Positions 25,515-35,013 of a stretch of DNA of 64,000 bases are shown in pieces. The stretch covers positions 1 through 64,000 of the forward strand of contig CAYZQS010000002.1 in assembly GCA_964480735.1 (NCBI GenBank). The letters are read 5' to 3'. Source of the DNA: UBA5972 sp964480735 (GTDB taxonomy: Bacteria; Pseudomonadota; Alphaproteobacteria; Rhodobacterales; Rhodobacteraceae). Within the stretch, counting starts at the first letter, position 1, and each line of letters starts with the position of its first letter. Under the pieces are notes generated by a model. The model had not been told where the DNA came from. It did no database searches and was given only the letters and a program-made list of their open reading frames with translations. A program made the position numbers and the translations under genes.

Positions 25515-26353
25515 GACGTTTCCTGCTCGGCAAGTTGCTGATCCAGCAGGTCGCGTTTTTGCTGTCGAAACATGATCAGGGCGGCGATGGCAACGCAAAC
25601 CGCGACCACCAGAATGATGATGGTCGCCAGCGCGTTGATGTCCGGGCGCAGCCCTAACCGTATGCGCGAAAAGATCAGCATCGGCAGGGTATTCGCGCCC
25701 GGACCAGTTACAAAACTGGCGATGACAAGGTCATCAAGGGACAGGGTAAACGCCAAAAGCCACCCGGCAATCATCCCGGGCGCCAGTCGTGGCAGGGTTA
25801 TGGCCGACAGAACCTTGAACGGTTTTGCCCCCAGATCAAGCGCGGCTTCTTCCAGCGTTTGACCCATTCCGGTTAACCGCGACTGAATAATGACGGCCAC
25901 ATAGGCCATCGAAAAGGTAATATGCGCCAGTGTGATGGTGGCAAATCCACGGTTCGCGGGCCAGCCGATCAGTTGTTTCAGGGCGATGAAAAAAACCAAT
26001 AGCGAAAGACCGGTGATGACTTCGGGCATAACAAGCGGGGCCACCAATATTCCGCCAAACAGGGTTCTACCCCGGAACCGGCCAAAACGCACCATCGCAA
26101 TCCCGGCCAGCGTGCCCATCAACGTGGCAATGGTGGCGTTGATGACCGCTATTCTGATGCTCAGGTAAACGGCGTTCCACACGTCTTCTGACTGAAACAA
26201 AACCGTATACCAGCGCGTGGACCACCCGCCCCAGACCGGAACAAGCTTTGAGTAATTGAACGAATAGATCACCAGCAGGATCATCGGCACGTATAAGAAC
26301 GTAAGACCGGCAACCAGCATAACGGTCAGGAATTTAGAGCGGTCGGCCTGCAT
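25511..26353 (-). CDS. polyamine-type ABC transporter permease (PotC/PotI-like)
   Basis: 280 residues with about six membrane segments and the EAA loop EEAALDLGAKPFKVLSAITL facing the ATPase. The ATG at 26353 lies one base past the stop of the first permease. It forms the inner-membrane channel with the PotB-like permease. The substrate class is polyamines in name only. In this gene context a betaine or other amine is at least as likely. Confidence 0.86.
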   Translation of the reverse strand: MQADRSKFLTVMLVAGLTFLYVPMILLVIYSFNYSKLVPVWGGWSTRWYTVLFQSEDVWNAVYLSIRIAVINATIATLMGTLAGIAMVRFGRFRGRTLFGGILVAPLVMPEVITGLSLLVFFIALKQLIGWPANRGFATITLAHITFSMAYVAVIIQSRLTGMGQTLEEAALDLGAKPFKVLSAITLPRLAPGMIAGWLLAFTLSLDDLVIASFVTGPGANTLPMLIFSRIRLGLRPDINALATIIILVVAVCVAIAALIMFRQQKRDLLDQQLAEQETS

Positions 26354-26354
26354 T

Positions 26355-27311
26355 TTATTGCGCCTCCGCCGCTTTGCCCTGATAGTGCTGATAGACCGCC
26401 ATTGGCAGGACCAGCAGCAACAACAGAACGATTGCAACCGCGGATGCCACGGGCCAATCCACGTTTCTGGCAAACTCGTTATAAAGCTGACGCCCGATCA
26501 TGTGCACATTACCGCCGCCCAGCAGATCAGGAATGACGTATTCACCGGTGGCCGGAATGAACACCAACAGCGATCCGGCGATAATGCCCGGCATGGTCAA
26601 AGGCAGAGTGACGCGGAAAAAAGTGTTTGTGGGCCGGGAACCCAGATCGGCCGCGGCCTCGTTCAAAGTTGCATCAAGTTTTTCCATGTTTGCGTAAAGC
26701 GGCAGGATCATGAACGGCAAATACGTGTAGATAATACCCACATAAACCGCAAACTCTGTATACAGCATGCGAATAGGGTCGTCGATCAGACCAAGCCAAA
26801 TCAGCAAATTGTTTATCGTTCCCTGATCCGCCAAAAGGCCCATCCAAGCATAAACGCGCAGCAGAAATGACGTCCAAAACGGCAGAATAATAGCAAACAA
26901 CAACAACCGGCGCGTGACCGGGCTGGACCGGACAATTGCGTAGGCAAGCGGATAGCCGATCAACAGGCAAAAAACCGTCGATACAATCGATATCTTCAGC
27001 GAATTGACATAGGTGCGGGCATAAAGCGCGTCGTTGAAAATATAGAGGAAATTGTCAAAAACCAGTCGGACGGTGACAATCCCGGCATCGGTCCATTCAA
27101 TCATTTGAGTGTAGGGCGGGCTTTTGATTGCCAGCTCTGCAAGGCTGATTTTGAATACGATCAGAAAGGGTGAAAGAAAGAAGATAAGCAGCCAAACAAA
27201 CGGCAGCAAGATCACGATTGTCCGCCAGCGGGATTGAATTTTTCGCAGCAATCTTTGTACGAAATTTTCGGAACCTGCGGCCCGGTCGACGGTGAGGTTT
27301 GCGTCTGTCAT
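26355..27311 (-). CDS. polyamine-type ABC transporter permease (PotB/PotH-like)
   Basis: 318 residues with a first membrane segment near residue 32 (IVILLPFVWLLIFFLSPFLI) and the EAA loop NEAAADLGSRPTNTFFRVTL. The ATG at 27311 overlaps the ATPase stop (ATGA), which fixes the start. It pairs with the PotC-like permease in the same operon. Confidence 0.87.
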   Translation of the reverse strand: MTDANLTVDRAAGSENFVQRLLRKIQSRWRTIVILLPFVWLLIFFLSPFLIVFKISLAELAIKSPPYTQMIEWTDAGIVTVRLVFDNFLYIFNDALYARTYVNSLKISIVSTVFCLLIGYPLAYAIVRSSPVTRRLLLFAIILPFWTSFLLRVYAWMGLLADQGTINNLLIWLGLIDDPIRMLYTEFAVYVGIIYTYLPFMILPLYANMEKLDATLNEAAADLGSRPTNTFFRVTLPLTMPGIIAGSLLVFIPATGEYVIPDLLGGGNVHMIGRQLYNEFARNVDWPVASAVAIVLLLLLVLPMAVYQHYQGKAAEAQ

Positions 27312-28462
27312 TTGCTTAACAACATCGCGCTTGAGGCGTCCCAGCTTAGGTAAACCACGTCTTCCCACGTTATCTGGTGTGTGCGGGTTTTTGGCCGGAT
27401 CAGATTTGGGGCGGTCACATCGACAATAAGGCCGTTTTCAAACCGGATTTTATAAATAGAGGAATTGCCCAGATAACCGATGTCGTCAACAATTCCCACC
27501 GCCTGGTTTGGCCCCTTTTTAGTCGGTGCTGTCTTGCTGAGGTGAATTTTTTCGGGCCGGATGGCAACCCACACGTTGCTGCCCTCCTTGGTCGCCTGAC
27601 CGTGATCGATGTGAATGACCCCCAATTCCGTCAAGACGTGCACATGGTCAGCGCCATCCTCTGTGACCTGTCCGGCAAATATATTGGCGGATCCGATAAA
27701 ATCGGCCACGAACCGGCTTTCAGGGAATTCGTAGATTTCCGTAGGCGTGCCGGTCTGGACAAATTCGCCGGCATTCATGACGGCTATTCTGCTGGACAGC
27801 GTCATCGCCTCTTCCTGATCATGGGTCACAACAACAAATGTGATCCCAACTTCTTCCTGGATATTGGCCAGTTCAAATTGCGTTTGCTCGCGCAGTTTCT
27901 TGTCAAGCGCGGCAAGCGGTTCATCCAGCAGCAGAACCTTTGGTTCCTTGACCAGCGCACGGGCAAGGGCAACGCGCTGTCTTTGACCGCCTGAAAGCTG
28001 TTGCGGTCGGCGTTTTTCGTAACCACTGAGTTCCACCAGTTTAAGAATGGCCTCGATTCTGTCGTCAATCTCGGTTTTTGGCAGCTTGTCCTGTTGCAAT
28101 CCAAAGGCGATATTTTTCTGGACCGTCATATGGGGAAACAGCGCATAGCTTTGAAACATCATGTTTGTCGGGCGCTCGTAGGGCGGCACCGCAGACATAT
28201 CTGCACCGTCGATGATGATTTGGCCCGATGTGGGAACTTCAAATCCTGCCAGCATACGCAGCAGGGTTGTCTTGCCACATCCTGACCCGCCCAGAAGGCA
28301 AAACAGCTCGCCCTCATAAATGCTCAGATCAACGTTGTTGACGGCCGTAACATCACCAAATTTCTTGGTGACAGCATTGATCCGAATAAGGGGTTTGGCG
28401 TCTCTTTCCAGCCACGGGGCTGCATCTATGTGCTGCTTGTTGGCGGCGGGTTGTCCGACCAT
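27308..28462 (-). CDS. polyamine-type ABC transporter ATPase (PotA-like)
   Basis: 384 residues. Walker A is GGSGCGKTT, the signature is LSGGQRQR, Walker B is VLLLDEPLAALD, and a C-terminal TOBE-type regulatory domain is present (VWVAIRPEKIHL). The ATG at 28462 is preceded by GAGG at 6 bases; a GTG at 28474 would sit on that site. It energises the two downstream permeases. Confidence 0.9.
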   Translation of the reverse strand: MVGQPAANKQHIDAAPWLERDAKPLIRINAVTKKFGDVTAVNNVDLSIYEGELFCLLGGSGCGKTTLLRMLAGFEVPTSGQIIIDGADMSAVPPYERPTNMMFQSYALFPHMTVQKNIAFGLQQDKLPKTEIDDRIEAILKLVELSGYEKRRPQQLSGGQRQRVALARALVKEPKVLLLDEPLAALDKKLREQTQFELANIQEEVGITFVVVTHDQEEAMTLSSRIAVMNAGEFVQTGTPTEIYEFPESRFVADFIGSANIFAGQVTEDGADHVHVLTELGVIHIDHGQATKEGSNVWVAIRPEKIHLSKTAPTKKGPNQAVGIVDDIGYLGNSSIYKIRFENGLIVDVTAPNLIRPKTRTHQITWEDVVYLSWDASSAMLLSK

Positions 28463-28510
28463 CTTAGACCTCACAAAGCTGGAAAAATGTGGTGACCAAA
28501 AGAATAGTGA

Positions 28511-28526
28511 CGCTCAGAGATGAGCG
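28511..28526 (-). promoter_or_regulatory. hairpin between binding-protein and ATPase genes
   Basis: CGCTCA (28511-28516) pairs with TGAGCG (28521-28526) over a four-base loop, in the 85-base spacer after the binding-protein gene. Such hairpins often let the binding protein be made in excess over the ATPase and permeases. No proper U-tract follows. Confidence 0.4.
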
Positions 28527-28547
28527 CCACCATCTTTTTTGTTTTGG

Positions 28548-29657
28548 TCAGTTCCCGGCTTTGAAATCAGTCCAGGTTCTTGTTTGCAGACGTTCAACCT
28601 TTGGCGGAAGAACGGCTGTTGTGTACATTTTCGCAACCTGCGCTGACGTCGGGAAGGCCGCCGGGCTTGACGTTACTTCCTCATCAATCAGTGGCTTCGC
28701 GGCAAGATTTGCTGTTGCGTACCATGTAAAGTTGCTGTCATCAGCACCCACCTGTGCACGCATCATGTAATTCAAAAACAGATGGGCGTCGTCTTTGTTT
28801 TCCGCATCTGCCGGAATAAGCCATCCGTCGATCCACAATTGAGCATTGCCTTGCCCTTCGGGCAGAGTGAAATCAAGAATAACGCCGGTTTCGGCTTCGG
28901 CAGCGCCAGACATCGCCAACAGACCATCCGGGCCCCAGGTTACCGAAACGCAGAACTCGCGCTGCGGCATCCGCTGATAGGCGTAGTTATCAAAAGTTTT
29001 GATATAGGGGCGAATTTTGGCCAGCATTTCGCCGACAGCGGCATAGTCATCAGGGTTGGTGGAGTTGGGATCAAGTCCCATATGCGCAAGCGCCATCGGA
29101 ATGATGTCGCCCGGCGAATCCAGGAAGGATACACCACAACTTGCGATCTTGGCCATATTGACCGGATCAAAAACCAGATCCATAGAGCCTATGGGCGCGT
29201 CGGGGTAGGTTTCAAGGACCAGTTCCTTGTTGTAGGTCACACCGTGGGTGCCCCACATAAACGGAACAAAATGCGCGTTGCCGGGGTCCCAGTCAGCAGC
29301 CAGCTGTGCCATAATGGCCGGGTCCATATTGGCGACATTGCTTAGTTTGGACATATCAAGCGGGGCCACGATGCCTGCCTTGATCAGACGGGCGGTCATG
29401 CCGCCGGAGTGGCTGACCACATCATAGCCGCTGCTGCCGGCAAGCAGTTTGGCGTCAATGGATTCCGCTGAGTCATATGTATCGTAAATAACCTTGATGC
29501 CATACTCGGCTTCAAAATTGGCGATTGTCTCTTCGCCGATATATTCCGCCCAGTTGGTGACCTTAAGCACCCGATCCTGCGCGAATGCTGAACCGGCCAG
29601 CAATGTTCCGGCGGCAACCGCGACGGTCAGCCCCCCCAATTTGGTTGTGATTTTCAT
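28548..29657 (-). CDS. periplasmic polyamine/amine-binding protein (PotD/PotF-like)
   Basis: 369 residues. The signal peptide is visible: basic start MKITTK, hydrophobic core LAGLTV-like to about residue 22, and cleavage after AGSAFA. The mature start LKVTNWAEYIGEETIANFEA is typical of PotD/PotF solute-binding proteins. AGGAAG precedes the ATG. It is the first gene of the minus-strand operon, with its promoter in the 634-base divergent region. Confidence 0.88.
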   Translation of the reverse strand: MKITTKLGGLTVAVAAGTLLAGSAFAQDRVLKVTNWAEYIGEETIANFEAEYGIKVIYDTYDSAESIDAKLLAGSSGYDVVSHSGGMTARLIKAGIVAPLDMSKLSNVANMDPAIMAQLAADWDPGNAHFVPFMWGTHGVTYNKELVLETYPDAPIGSMDLVFDPVNMAKIASCGVSFLDSPGDIIPMALAHMGLDPNSTNPDDYAAVGEMLAKIRPYIKTFDNYAYQRMPQREFCVSVTWGPDGLLAMSGAAEAETGVILDFTLPEGQGNAQLWIDGWLIPADAENKDDAHLFLNYMMRAQVGADDSNFTWYATANLAAKPLIDEEVTSSPAAFPTSAQVAKMYTTAVLPPKVERLQTRTWTDFKAGN

Positions 29658-29802
29658 AGTCTAACTTCCTCTCCCTGGTTTGATGTTGAATATGATAGTT
29701 CCGGTATGATCGTCGCCCTGATCGGCAGCGACGTCAAGTGATCTGATGATGAATTTGTTTGCACCAACAGGGCCTGGCATCCCAAATCGCATGGTTGACT
29801 AT

Positions 29803-29814
29803 CTGAACGTTCAG
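29803..29814. promoter_or_regulatory. perfect 12-base palindrome, candidate TetR/BetI operator
   Basis: CTGAACGTTCAG is a perfect inverted repeat about 145 bases upstream of the binding-protein ATG. Its GAACGTTC centre resembles operators of BetI-type TetR repressors as I recall them. TTGACT and GTCAGA flank it on either side, echoing the second palindrome. Confidence 0.45.
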
Positions 29815-29961
29815 TCAGAAGGGTAGTCCGGGCAAATCATTTAAGTCAAGGTGATCTTGCCGCCGCAACAAAAACGGGCCGGCGTCGTATCGACGGTTTG
29901 TGGTGCTTTTGCTCAGGCTCTGTTGGCGCGTGATCAACAGAATAAACAGGGAGAACCGATT

Positions 29962-30060
29962 ATGAATAATGCTGCAATTATTCGGCTTGACCCAAACGGC
30001 CCCGAACCCCGTGGTTTGGAAAAGTTGGACCTTGATCCGGTTGATTTTCAATCAGAACTG
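29962..30060 (+). pseudogene. truncated cupin-like N-terminus
   Basis: After AGGGAGAACC and an ATG, about 33 codons (IIRLDPNGPEPRGLE, then LDPVDFQSELP) look like the start of small cupin (DUF861-like) proteins found near amine-degradation genes. Beyond SELP the frame continues to 30288 with unrelated, arginine-rich sequence and no cupin barrel. It is read as the stub of a cupin gene lost by deletion. A short intact protein cannot be excluded. Confidence 0.4.
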
Positions 30061-30194
30061 CCGTCGAGGCCCCGGTATTCACCCGCTGGCAGGTGGGTGA
30101 TTAGGCGTGTGAATCAACTGCGGATTCTTCCAGCGCGCGCTTGGTTTGAATCAGGTTCAGCGGGAAATTACACGCGTGTAGCAAGTCTACTGAT

Positions 30195-30208
30195 TGACTG
30201 TCCAGTCA
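30195..30208. promoter_or_regulatory. interrupted palindrome near the second dehydrogenase, candidate TetR operator
   Basis: TGACTG (30195-30200) and CAGTCA (30203-30208) form six-base arms around TC, about 85 bases before the ATG at 30292. Spacing and TTGAC/GTCA arms resemble TetR-family boxes (RutR type). Likely a binding site for the regulator at 24837, by inference. Confidence 0.45.
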
Positions 30209-30291
30209 GATCACGCTTAAAACTGCGATACCGAAAAATTCGGTCAGGCGGCGCGGATTGCCGCCGGACGCTCAACAGAATGCGGTGAAAT

Positions 30292-32379
30292 ATGACCATA
30301 GAACCCAACCACAAAATCTTGTTTGAGCCGGTAAAAATTGGCCCCAAGACAACCAAAAACAGGTTTTACCAGGTTCCGCACTGCAACGGCATGGGGCATC
30401 GCTGGCCACGAACAATGGCCGAAATGCGCGGTGTCAAGGCAGAGGGTGGCTGGGGCGTGGTCTGCACCGAAGAATGCTCGATCCACCCAACCAGCGACCT
30501 TACGCCCGCAACGCTGATGCGGCTTTGGGATGACAGCGATTTGCCGGTTCACGAATTGATGGTCACAAAGGTGCAAGAACACGGCGCGCTTGCCGGAATA
30601 CAGCTGGTGCACAACGGGCAATCCGTCAGCAACTACCTGACCCGCATGCCGCCGCTTGCGCCTTCTCCGGCACCCACAGAGACAGCCAATTCCACGCAGG
30701 CAAGAGGCATGGACAAAGAGGATATTCGTGCCCTCAGGCGATGGTTTCGCGAGGCAGCGCTGCGGTCTGAACGGGCCGGCTACGATATCGTCTATGTATA
30801 CGCGGCGCATGGAATAATGAACTTGCTTTATCAATTTCTTTTGCAGCGCTTCAACCAACGCACAGACGAGTATGGCGGAAATCTGGAAAACCGGGTGCGC
30901 CTTGTGCGCGAGGTGCTGGAGGACACAAAAGATGCGGTCGGGCAAAACTGCGCTGTCGCCTTCAGATTTGCGGTTGACGAATTGCTTGGCCAGAATGGAA
31001 TGCACGCCGCGGAAGCCGAGGATATCGTGGGCACGCTGGCCGAAATTCCTGACCTTTGGGATGTCAACGTTGCCGACTGGGGCAATGATTCGCTGTCATC
31101 ACGTTTTGGCAACGAGGGTGCGCAGGAGGAATACGTGAAATTTGTTAAGACCGTCACGACCAAACCGGTTGTGGGTGTCGGGCGGTTTACCTCTCCGGAC
31201 ACGATGGTTTCGCAAATCAAACGCGGGGTGCTTGACCTGATCGGTGCGGCCCGTCCTTCGATTGCCGATCCGTTTCTTCCAAGGAAGATAAAAGAGGGGC
31301 GGTCGCATGAAATCCGCGAATGTATCGGCTGCAATTTATGCACAACCGGCGATTATGTCGCCTATCCCATGCGTTGTACGCAAAATCCCACGATGGGCGA
31401 AGAGTGGCGCAAAGGCTGGCATCCCGAGAAAATTTCGCCCGCTGCCTCTGACGCCTCTGTGTTGGTTGTGGGCGGCGGGCCATCCGGGCTTGAGGCCGCA
31501 CTGGCGCTTTCCAACCGGTCATATGAGGTGACGCTGGCCGAAGCACGCACCAAGCTTGGCGGGCGCGTGATTGAAGAAACTGCGCTAAAGCCGCTGCGCC
31601 AATGGAACCGCGTGTCGGATTTTCGAACGCACATGCTTTCGTCACGCAGCAACGTTCGCTCCTTTACCCAAAGCAACATGGACGCTGATGATATATTGGC
31701 GCTTGGCTGTCACCATGTGGCGGTTGCAACCGGATCAAAATGGCGTCTTGATTTTGTCGGGCTGCACCACAGGCACACGCTTGCCGAAGTCGTGCCCTCA
31801 ATGGTGATGGCACCAGAGCGCGTGATGAAAAGGCATGTGCCCTTGGGCCGGGTCATGGTGTTTGACGATGATCACTATTATCTGGGTGGTGCGCTGGCTG
31901 AACATTTGGCGCAGGCCGGTGCCGAGGTAATTTTGGTTACACCCGCGCCCGAAGTTTCTGGGTGGACCCATTTTTCGCTGGAATACGAGCATATTCAGAT
32001 GCGTTTGCATGAATTGGGTGTGAACATCATTTGCAACAGCGCAATTTCCAGGGTTGGCGACGGTTACGTCGAACTGAATTCTATATATTCCGGCAAAAAA
32101 CAGCGGGTAGAGGCTGAGGCGGTCATACCGGTCACCTCGAGGATTGCGCAGGATGATGTGTACCATGCGCTTTATGCACGGCGTGAAGAATGGCCGGATC
32201 ATGGCCTTAAATCAGTCACCCGGATTGGCGATTGCTATGCGCCGGGGACGATTGCGATGGCGGTTTATGCGGGTCATGAATTCGCCCGCAATCTGGAAAT
32301 GCCGGGCAATACCGAAATTCCGTTTCGGCGCGAGAATGACTTTGAGGCGGATCGCACATGGTCAGGTTTTGACGCATGA
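30292..32379 (+). CDS. trimethylamine/dimethylglycine dehydrogenase-type flavo-Fe/S oxidoreductase, paralogue 2
   Basis: 695 residues with the same architecture as the gene at 22768: TIM barrel with FMN, 4Fe-4S Cys344, Cys347, Cys350, Cys362, then the VLVVGGGPSGLEAALAL nucleotide-binding domain. The two share long identical blocks (KNRFYQVPHC, GRFTSPDTMV, RPSIADPFLP). The ATG has only a weak ribosome site. It overlaps the following FAD enzyme by ATGA. It probably demethylates a different member of the same substrate series. Confidence 0.86.
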   Translation: MTIEPNHKILFEPVKIGPKTTKNRFYQVPHCNGMGHRWPRTMAEMRGVKAEGGWGVVCTEECSIHPTSDLTPATLMRLWDDSDLPVHELMVTKVQEHGALAGIQLVHNGQSVSNYLTRMPPLAPSPAPTETANSTQARGMDKEDIRALRRWFREAALRSERAGYDIVYVYAAHGIMNLLYQFLLQRFNQRTDEYGGNLENRVRLVREVLEDTKDAVGQNCAVAFRFAVDELLGQNGMHAAEAEDIVGTLAEIPDLWDVNVADWGNDSLSSRFGNEGAQEEYVKFVKTVTTKPVVGVGRFTSPDTMVSQIKRGVLDLIGAARPSIADPFLPRKIKEGRSHEIRECIGCNLCTTGDYVAYPMRCTQNPTMGEEWRKGWHPEKISPAASDASVLVVGGGPSGLEAALALSNRSYEVTLAEARTKLGGRVIEETALKPLRQWNRVSDFRTHMLSSRSNVRSFTQSNMDADDILALGCHHVAVATGSKWRLDFVGLHHRHTLAEVVPSMVMAPERVMKRHVPLGRVMVFDDDHYYLGGALAEHLAQAGAEVILVTPAPEVSGWTHFSLEYEHIQMRLHELGVNIICNSAISRVGDGYVELNSIYSGKKQRVEAEAVIPVTSRIAQDDVYHALYARREEWPDHGLKSVTRIGDCYAPGTIAMAVYAGHEFARNLEMPGNTEIPFRRENDFEADRTWSGFDA

Positions 32380-33691
32380 ACAAAACCCTGAAAAGTGACG
32401 CCTGGTATCAAACGAGTTGCCATATAAAGACGTCGCTTTGGGGCAAGACTGCTGATGATCTGCCGGAACTTGACCGCCTGCGCGGTGATTTGCGCGTTGA
32501 TGTTCTGGTGATCGGTGCGGGGTTTTGCGGGCTTTCAACCGCCCTTCATCTGGCGGAGCAGGGCATTCAGGTTGCCATCGTCGAAGCGCACGAGCCGGGG
32601 TGGGGTGCGTCGGGTCGAAACGGCGGGCAGGTCATCCCCGGCTTGAAGATTTTTCCGGATGAAATGGTCAGGCGCTATGGCCGCGAGCGTGGCGAGGGAA
32701 TTGCCAAAACGGCAGGAGCCGCGCCACAGCTTGTATTTGACCTGATCAAGAAATACCGGATTGACTGTGATCTTTTGCAAACCGGTTGGATACAATTGGC
32801 AAAAGGCCCGTTTGGTCTGCGCACAATCGAGGACCATGTTAAGCAATGGGGCCAGCGCGCCGCGCTGGTGCGCAAACTGACCCGCGAACATGTAGCGGCG
32901 AAAACCGGCACGGCGGCCTATGCCGGAGGGTTGATTGACGATCGCGGTGGCAATCTTCACCCGCTAAAATACGCAAGGGGGCTGGCGCGGGCGTGCTTGG
33001 ACCTTGGTGTTTCCATTTACCGGGACTCGCCCGCCTTATCGGTAACGGAAAGTGCGGACCGCTGGCTGGTCACCACTGTTGGGGGATCAGTCAGCAGCGA
33101 AACCGTGATTGTCTGCACCAATGGTTATACCGGATCCATGTTGCCGGGGCTTTCAGAAACCATCGTGCCGGTGTTAACGGGGGTTGTCGCCACGGAACCG
33201 CTGGGTGACAATCTGAAAAGGAAAATCCTGCCGCAGCGGCAGGGTGCTGCGGATACACGCCGCCTGCTGTCCTGGTTTGGTATTGATCGCAAAGACCGCC
33301 TGCTTTTTGGCAGTCGCATAAATTCGCAAAAAGAACTGATCAACGATAAGAATTTTAACTTCGGTCTGCGCCGCATGCGCGAGATATTTCCTGAAGTTGA
33401 CAACACCAGGCTGAACCACATGTGGACCGGACGCGTTGCCCTGACCCTTGATCACGTGCCACATATTCACAAACTGGCGCGGGGGCTATACAGCGGACTG
33501 GGATTTAACGGACGGGGTGTGGCGATGGCGACGATGTTTGGAAAAGTTCTGGCCGGCCATTGTGCGAAGAACAACCATGCAGACTTTCTGCCTCTCACCC
33601 CAATGCCAAAAATCCCGTTCAGTCGATTTCGGGGTCAGGGCATCGCGGTGGCGCTGACTTGGAAACGGTTGATGGACACTGTACGACCATA
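32376..33691 (+). CDS. FAD-dependent amine/amino-acid oxidoreductase (DadA/PuuB type), 3' end cut by gap
   Basis: 438 codons are visible. The N-terminal Rossmann motif is VLVIGAGFCGLSTALHLAEQ, followed by the GWGASGRNGGQ block typical of gamma-glutamylputrescine oxidase/DadA-like enzymes, and near the end GLYSGLGFNGRGVAMATMFG. The last residues (WKRLMDTV) are where such proteins normally end, so only a few residues are missing in the gap. The apparent fusion with the Rieske protein beyond the N run is an artefact. Confidence 0.85.
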
Positions 33692-33791
33692 NNNNNNNNN
33701 NNNNNNNNNNNNNNNNNNNNNNNNNNNNNNNNNNNNNNNNNNNNNNNNNNNNNNNNNNNNNNNNNNNNNNNNNNNNNNNNNNNNNNNNNNN
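33692..33791. other. scaffold gap (100 N)
   Basis: Placeholder gap. It hides the end of the FAD oxidoreductase and the start of the Rieske oxygenase; frame continuity across it is meaningless. Confidence 0.97.
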
Positions 33792-34793
33792 ATCTTGCGG
33801 GATTCAGACAGGAAAGTGCGGGCGTTTCACAATATATGTCGACACCGCGGCTCCCGGCTGGTGGTCAAAGACAACGGCATTTGCAAAAACGCGCTGGTCT
33901 GCCCGTTTCACGGATGGGTTTATAATCTTGACGGCACGTTAAGGGGCGCGGCCCGGCCTGACTCTTTTCCGGAACTGGATAAGCACAAATTTGGACTGCG
34001 AACGATTGACTTTGAAATCTGGAATGGATTTGTATTTGTTCGCTTCAAAAAAGGCCCGCAACCCGCTGTCAAAGAATTGCTTGAACCCTTCGCCAGGGAA
34101 GCCGCCGGTTACAACATGGCGGATCACGTGCCCGTCGGCGAACTTTGGCATGGTCAATCGCCGGTAAACTGGAAATCGGTCCGGGATGTTGACAACGAAG
34201 GGTATCACGTGGCGATGGCCCATCCGGCGCTGCAAGACCTTTACGGGGCAACTTATGCGGACGAGCCTTACGTGAACGGTGTTTCCCGTTCAGACGGCAA
34301 ATTCACCCAGTCAAGCGGCCGGCGCTGGGCGGTGCGAAACTACAAAAAAATGTCAAAACCACAGGAACATCTGCCGGAAAGCCTGCACCGGTCTTGGCTA
34401 TATTACGGCCTTTTCCCAAACGCCGTGATCGCCGCGACACCAGAAACTATCTTGTTTTATCAGGAATTTCCCTTGTCCACCGCGAAATCCCAGCTGCGCA
34501 GTGGAATATACCGCAATCCTGTCGAAGACCGGCAGCAACGCGCCTCCCGCTATCTGGCAAACCGCATTGATCGCGAAACTGTAAAGGAAGACATTCAGCT
34601 TACGATCTGGTCAAATGAATCTATGGCTTCGGATTCTTTTGAGGGGTTTTATCTGTCAGATCTGGAATACGGCGTGCGCTCGCACCACGACCATTTGCGG
34701 GCGATTTTGCCAATTTACAATGTGAAGCAGGCGCCAATAGAAGATGACGTGAAAACCTTGAACACTTCGCTGGGAAACACAGGCGCCCAGTGA
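33792..34793 (+). CDS. Rieske non-heme iron oxygenase alpha subunit, 5' end in gap
   Basis: 333 codons are visible. The Rieske cluster CRHRG...CPFH gives Cys16, His18, Cys37, His40 of the visible part. The mononuclear iron region DVDNEGYHVAMAH follows. Roughly 60-80 N-terminal residues are missing. Relatives oxidise N-methyl groups of betaines (GbcA, stachydrine and carnitine oxygenases) or aromatic rings. The neighbours favour an N-methyl substrate. A reductase partner is not seen next to it. Confidence 0.85.
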   Translation: MLRDSDRKVRAFHNICRHRGSRLVVKDNGICKNALVCPFHGWVYNLDGTLRGAARPDSFPELDKHKFGLRTIDFEIWNGFVFVRFKKGPQPAVKELLEPFAREAAGYNMADHVPVGELWHGQSPVNWKSVRDVDNEGYHVAMAHPALQDLYGATYADEPYVNGVSRSDGKFTQSSGRRWAVRNYKKMSKPQEHLPESLHRSWLYYGLFPNAVIAATPETILFYQEFPLSTAKSQLRSGIYRNPVEDRQQRASRYLANRIDRETVKEDIQLTIWSNESMASDSFEGFYLSDLEYGVRSHHDHLRAILPIYNVKQAPIEDDVKTLNTSLGNTGAQ

Positions 34794-34913
34794 CAACCGG
34801 CACTGGCAATCCGGATGAGTTTGACAGGCAGAAAACGCTGTTACTTTCCAAAGTTGGAGACCCCGGTTCAGGTGCCGTGCGATACGCGGCGGCAATGTAT
34901 TTTTTCAATCAGA
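34790..34913 (+). CDS. unknown short protein, 3' end in gap
   Basis: A GTG overlaps the Rieske stop (GTGA) and opens a frame of 41 codons (start TTGTGNPDEFDRQK, then GAVRYAAAMYFFNQ) that runs into the N run. I do not recognise it. The stop overlap suggests it is genuinely translated. Confidence 0.45.
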
Positions 34914-35013
34914 NNNNNNNNNNNNNNNNNNNNNNNNNNNNNNNNNNNNNNNNNNNNNNNNNNNNNNNNNNNNNNNNNNNNNNNNNNNNNNNNNNNNNNN
35001 NNNNNNNNNNNNN
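34914..35013. other. scaffold gap (100 N)
   Basis: Placeholder gap between the short unknown protein and the flavin amine oxidase, whose N-terminus is lost in it. Confidence 0.97.

Larger units (their letters stand above)
29658..30291. other. divergent regulatory region of the amine island
   Basis: 634 bases between two divergent operons. It contains two palindromes (29803-29814 and 30195-30208) and a short cupin-like gene remnant (29962-30060). Both promoters should lie here; I cannot point to a secure -35/-10 pair. Confidence 0.6.

Noticed and set aside
32376..34793. An 805-residue FAD oxidoreductase-Rieske fusion
   Set aside because: It spans 100 N. Each half is a separate, known full-length family, so continuity is an accident of placeholder length.
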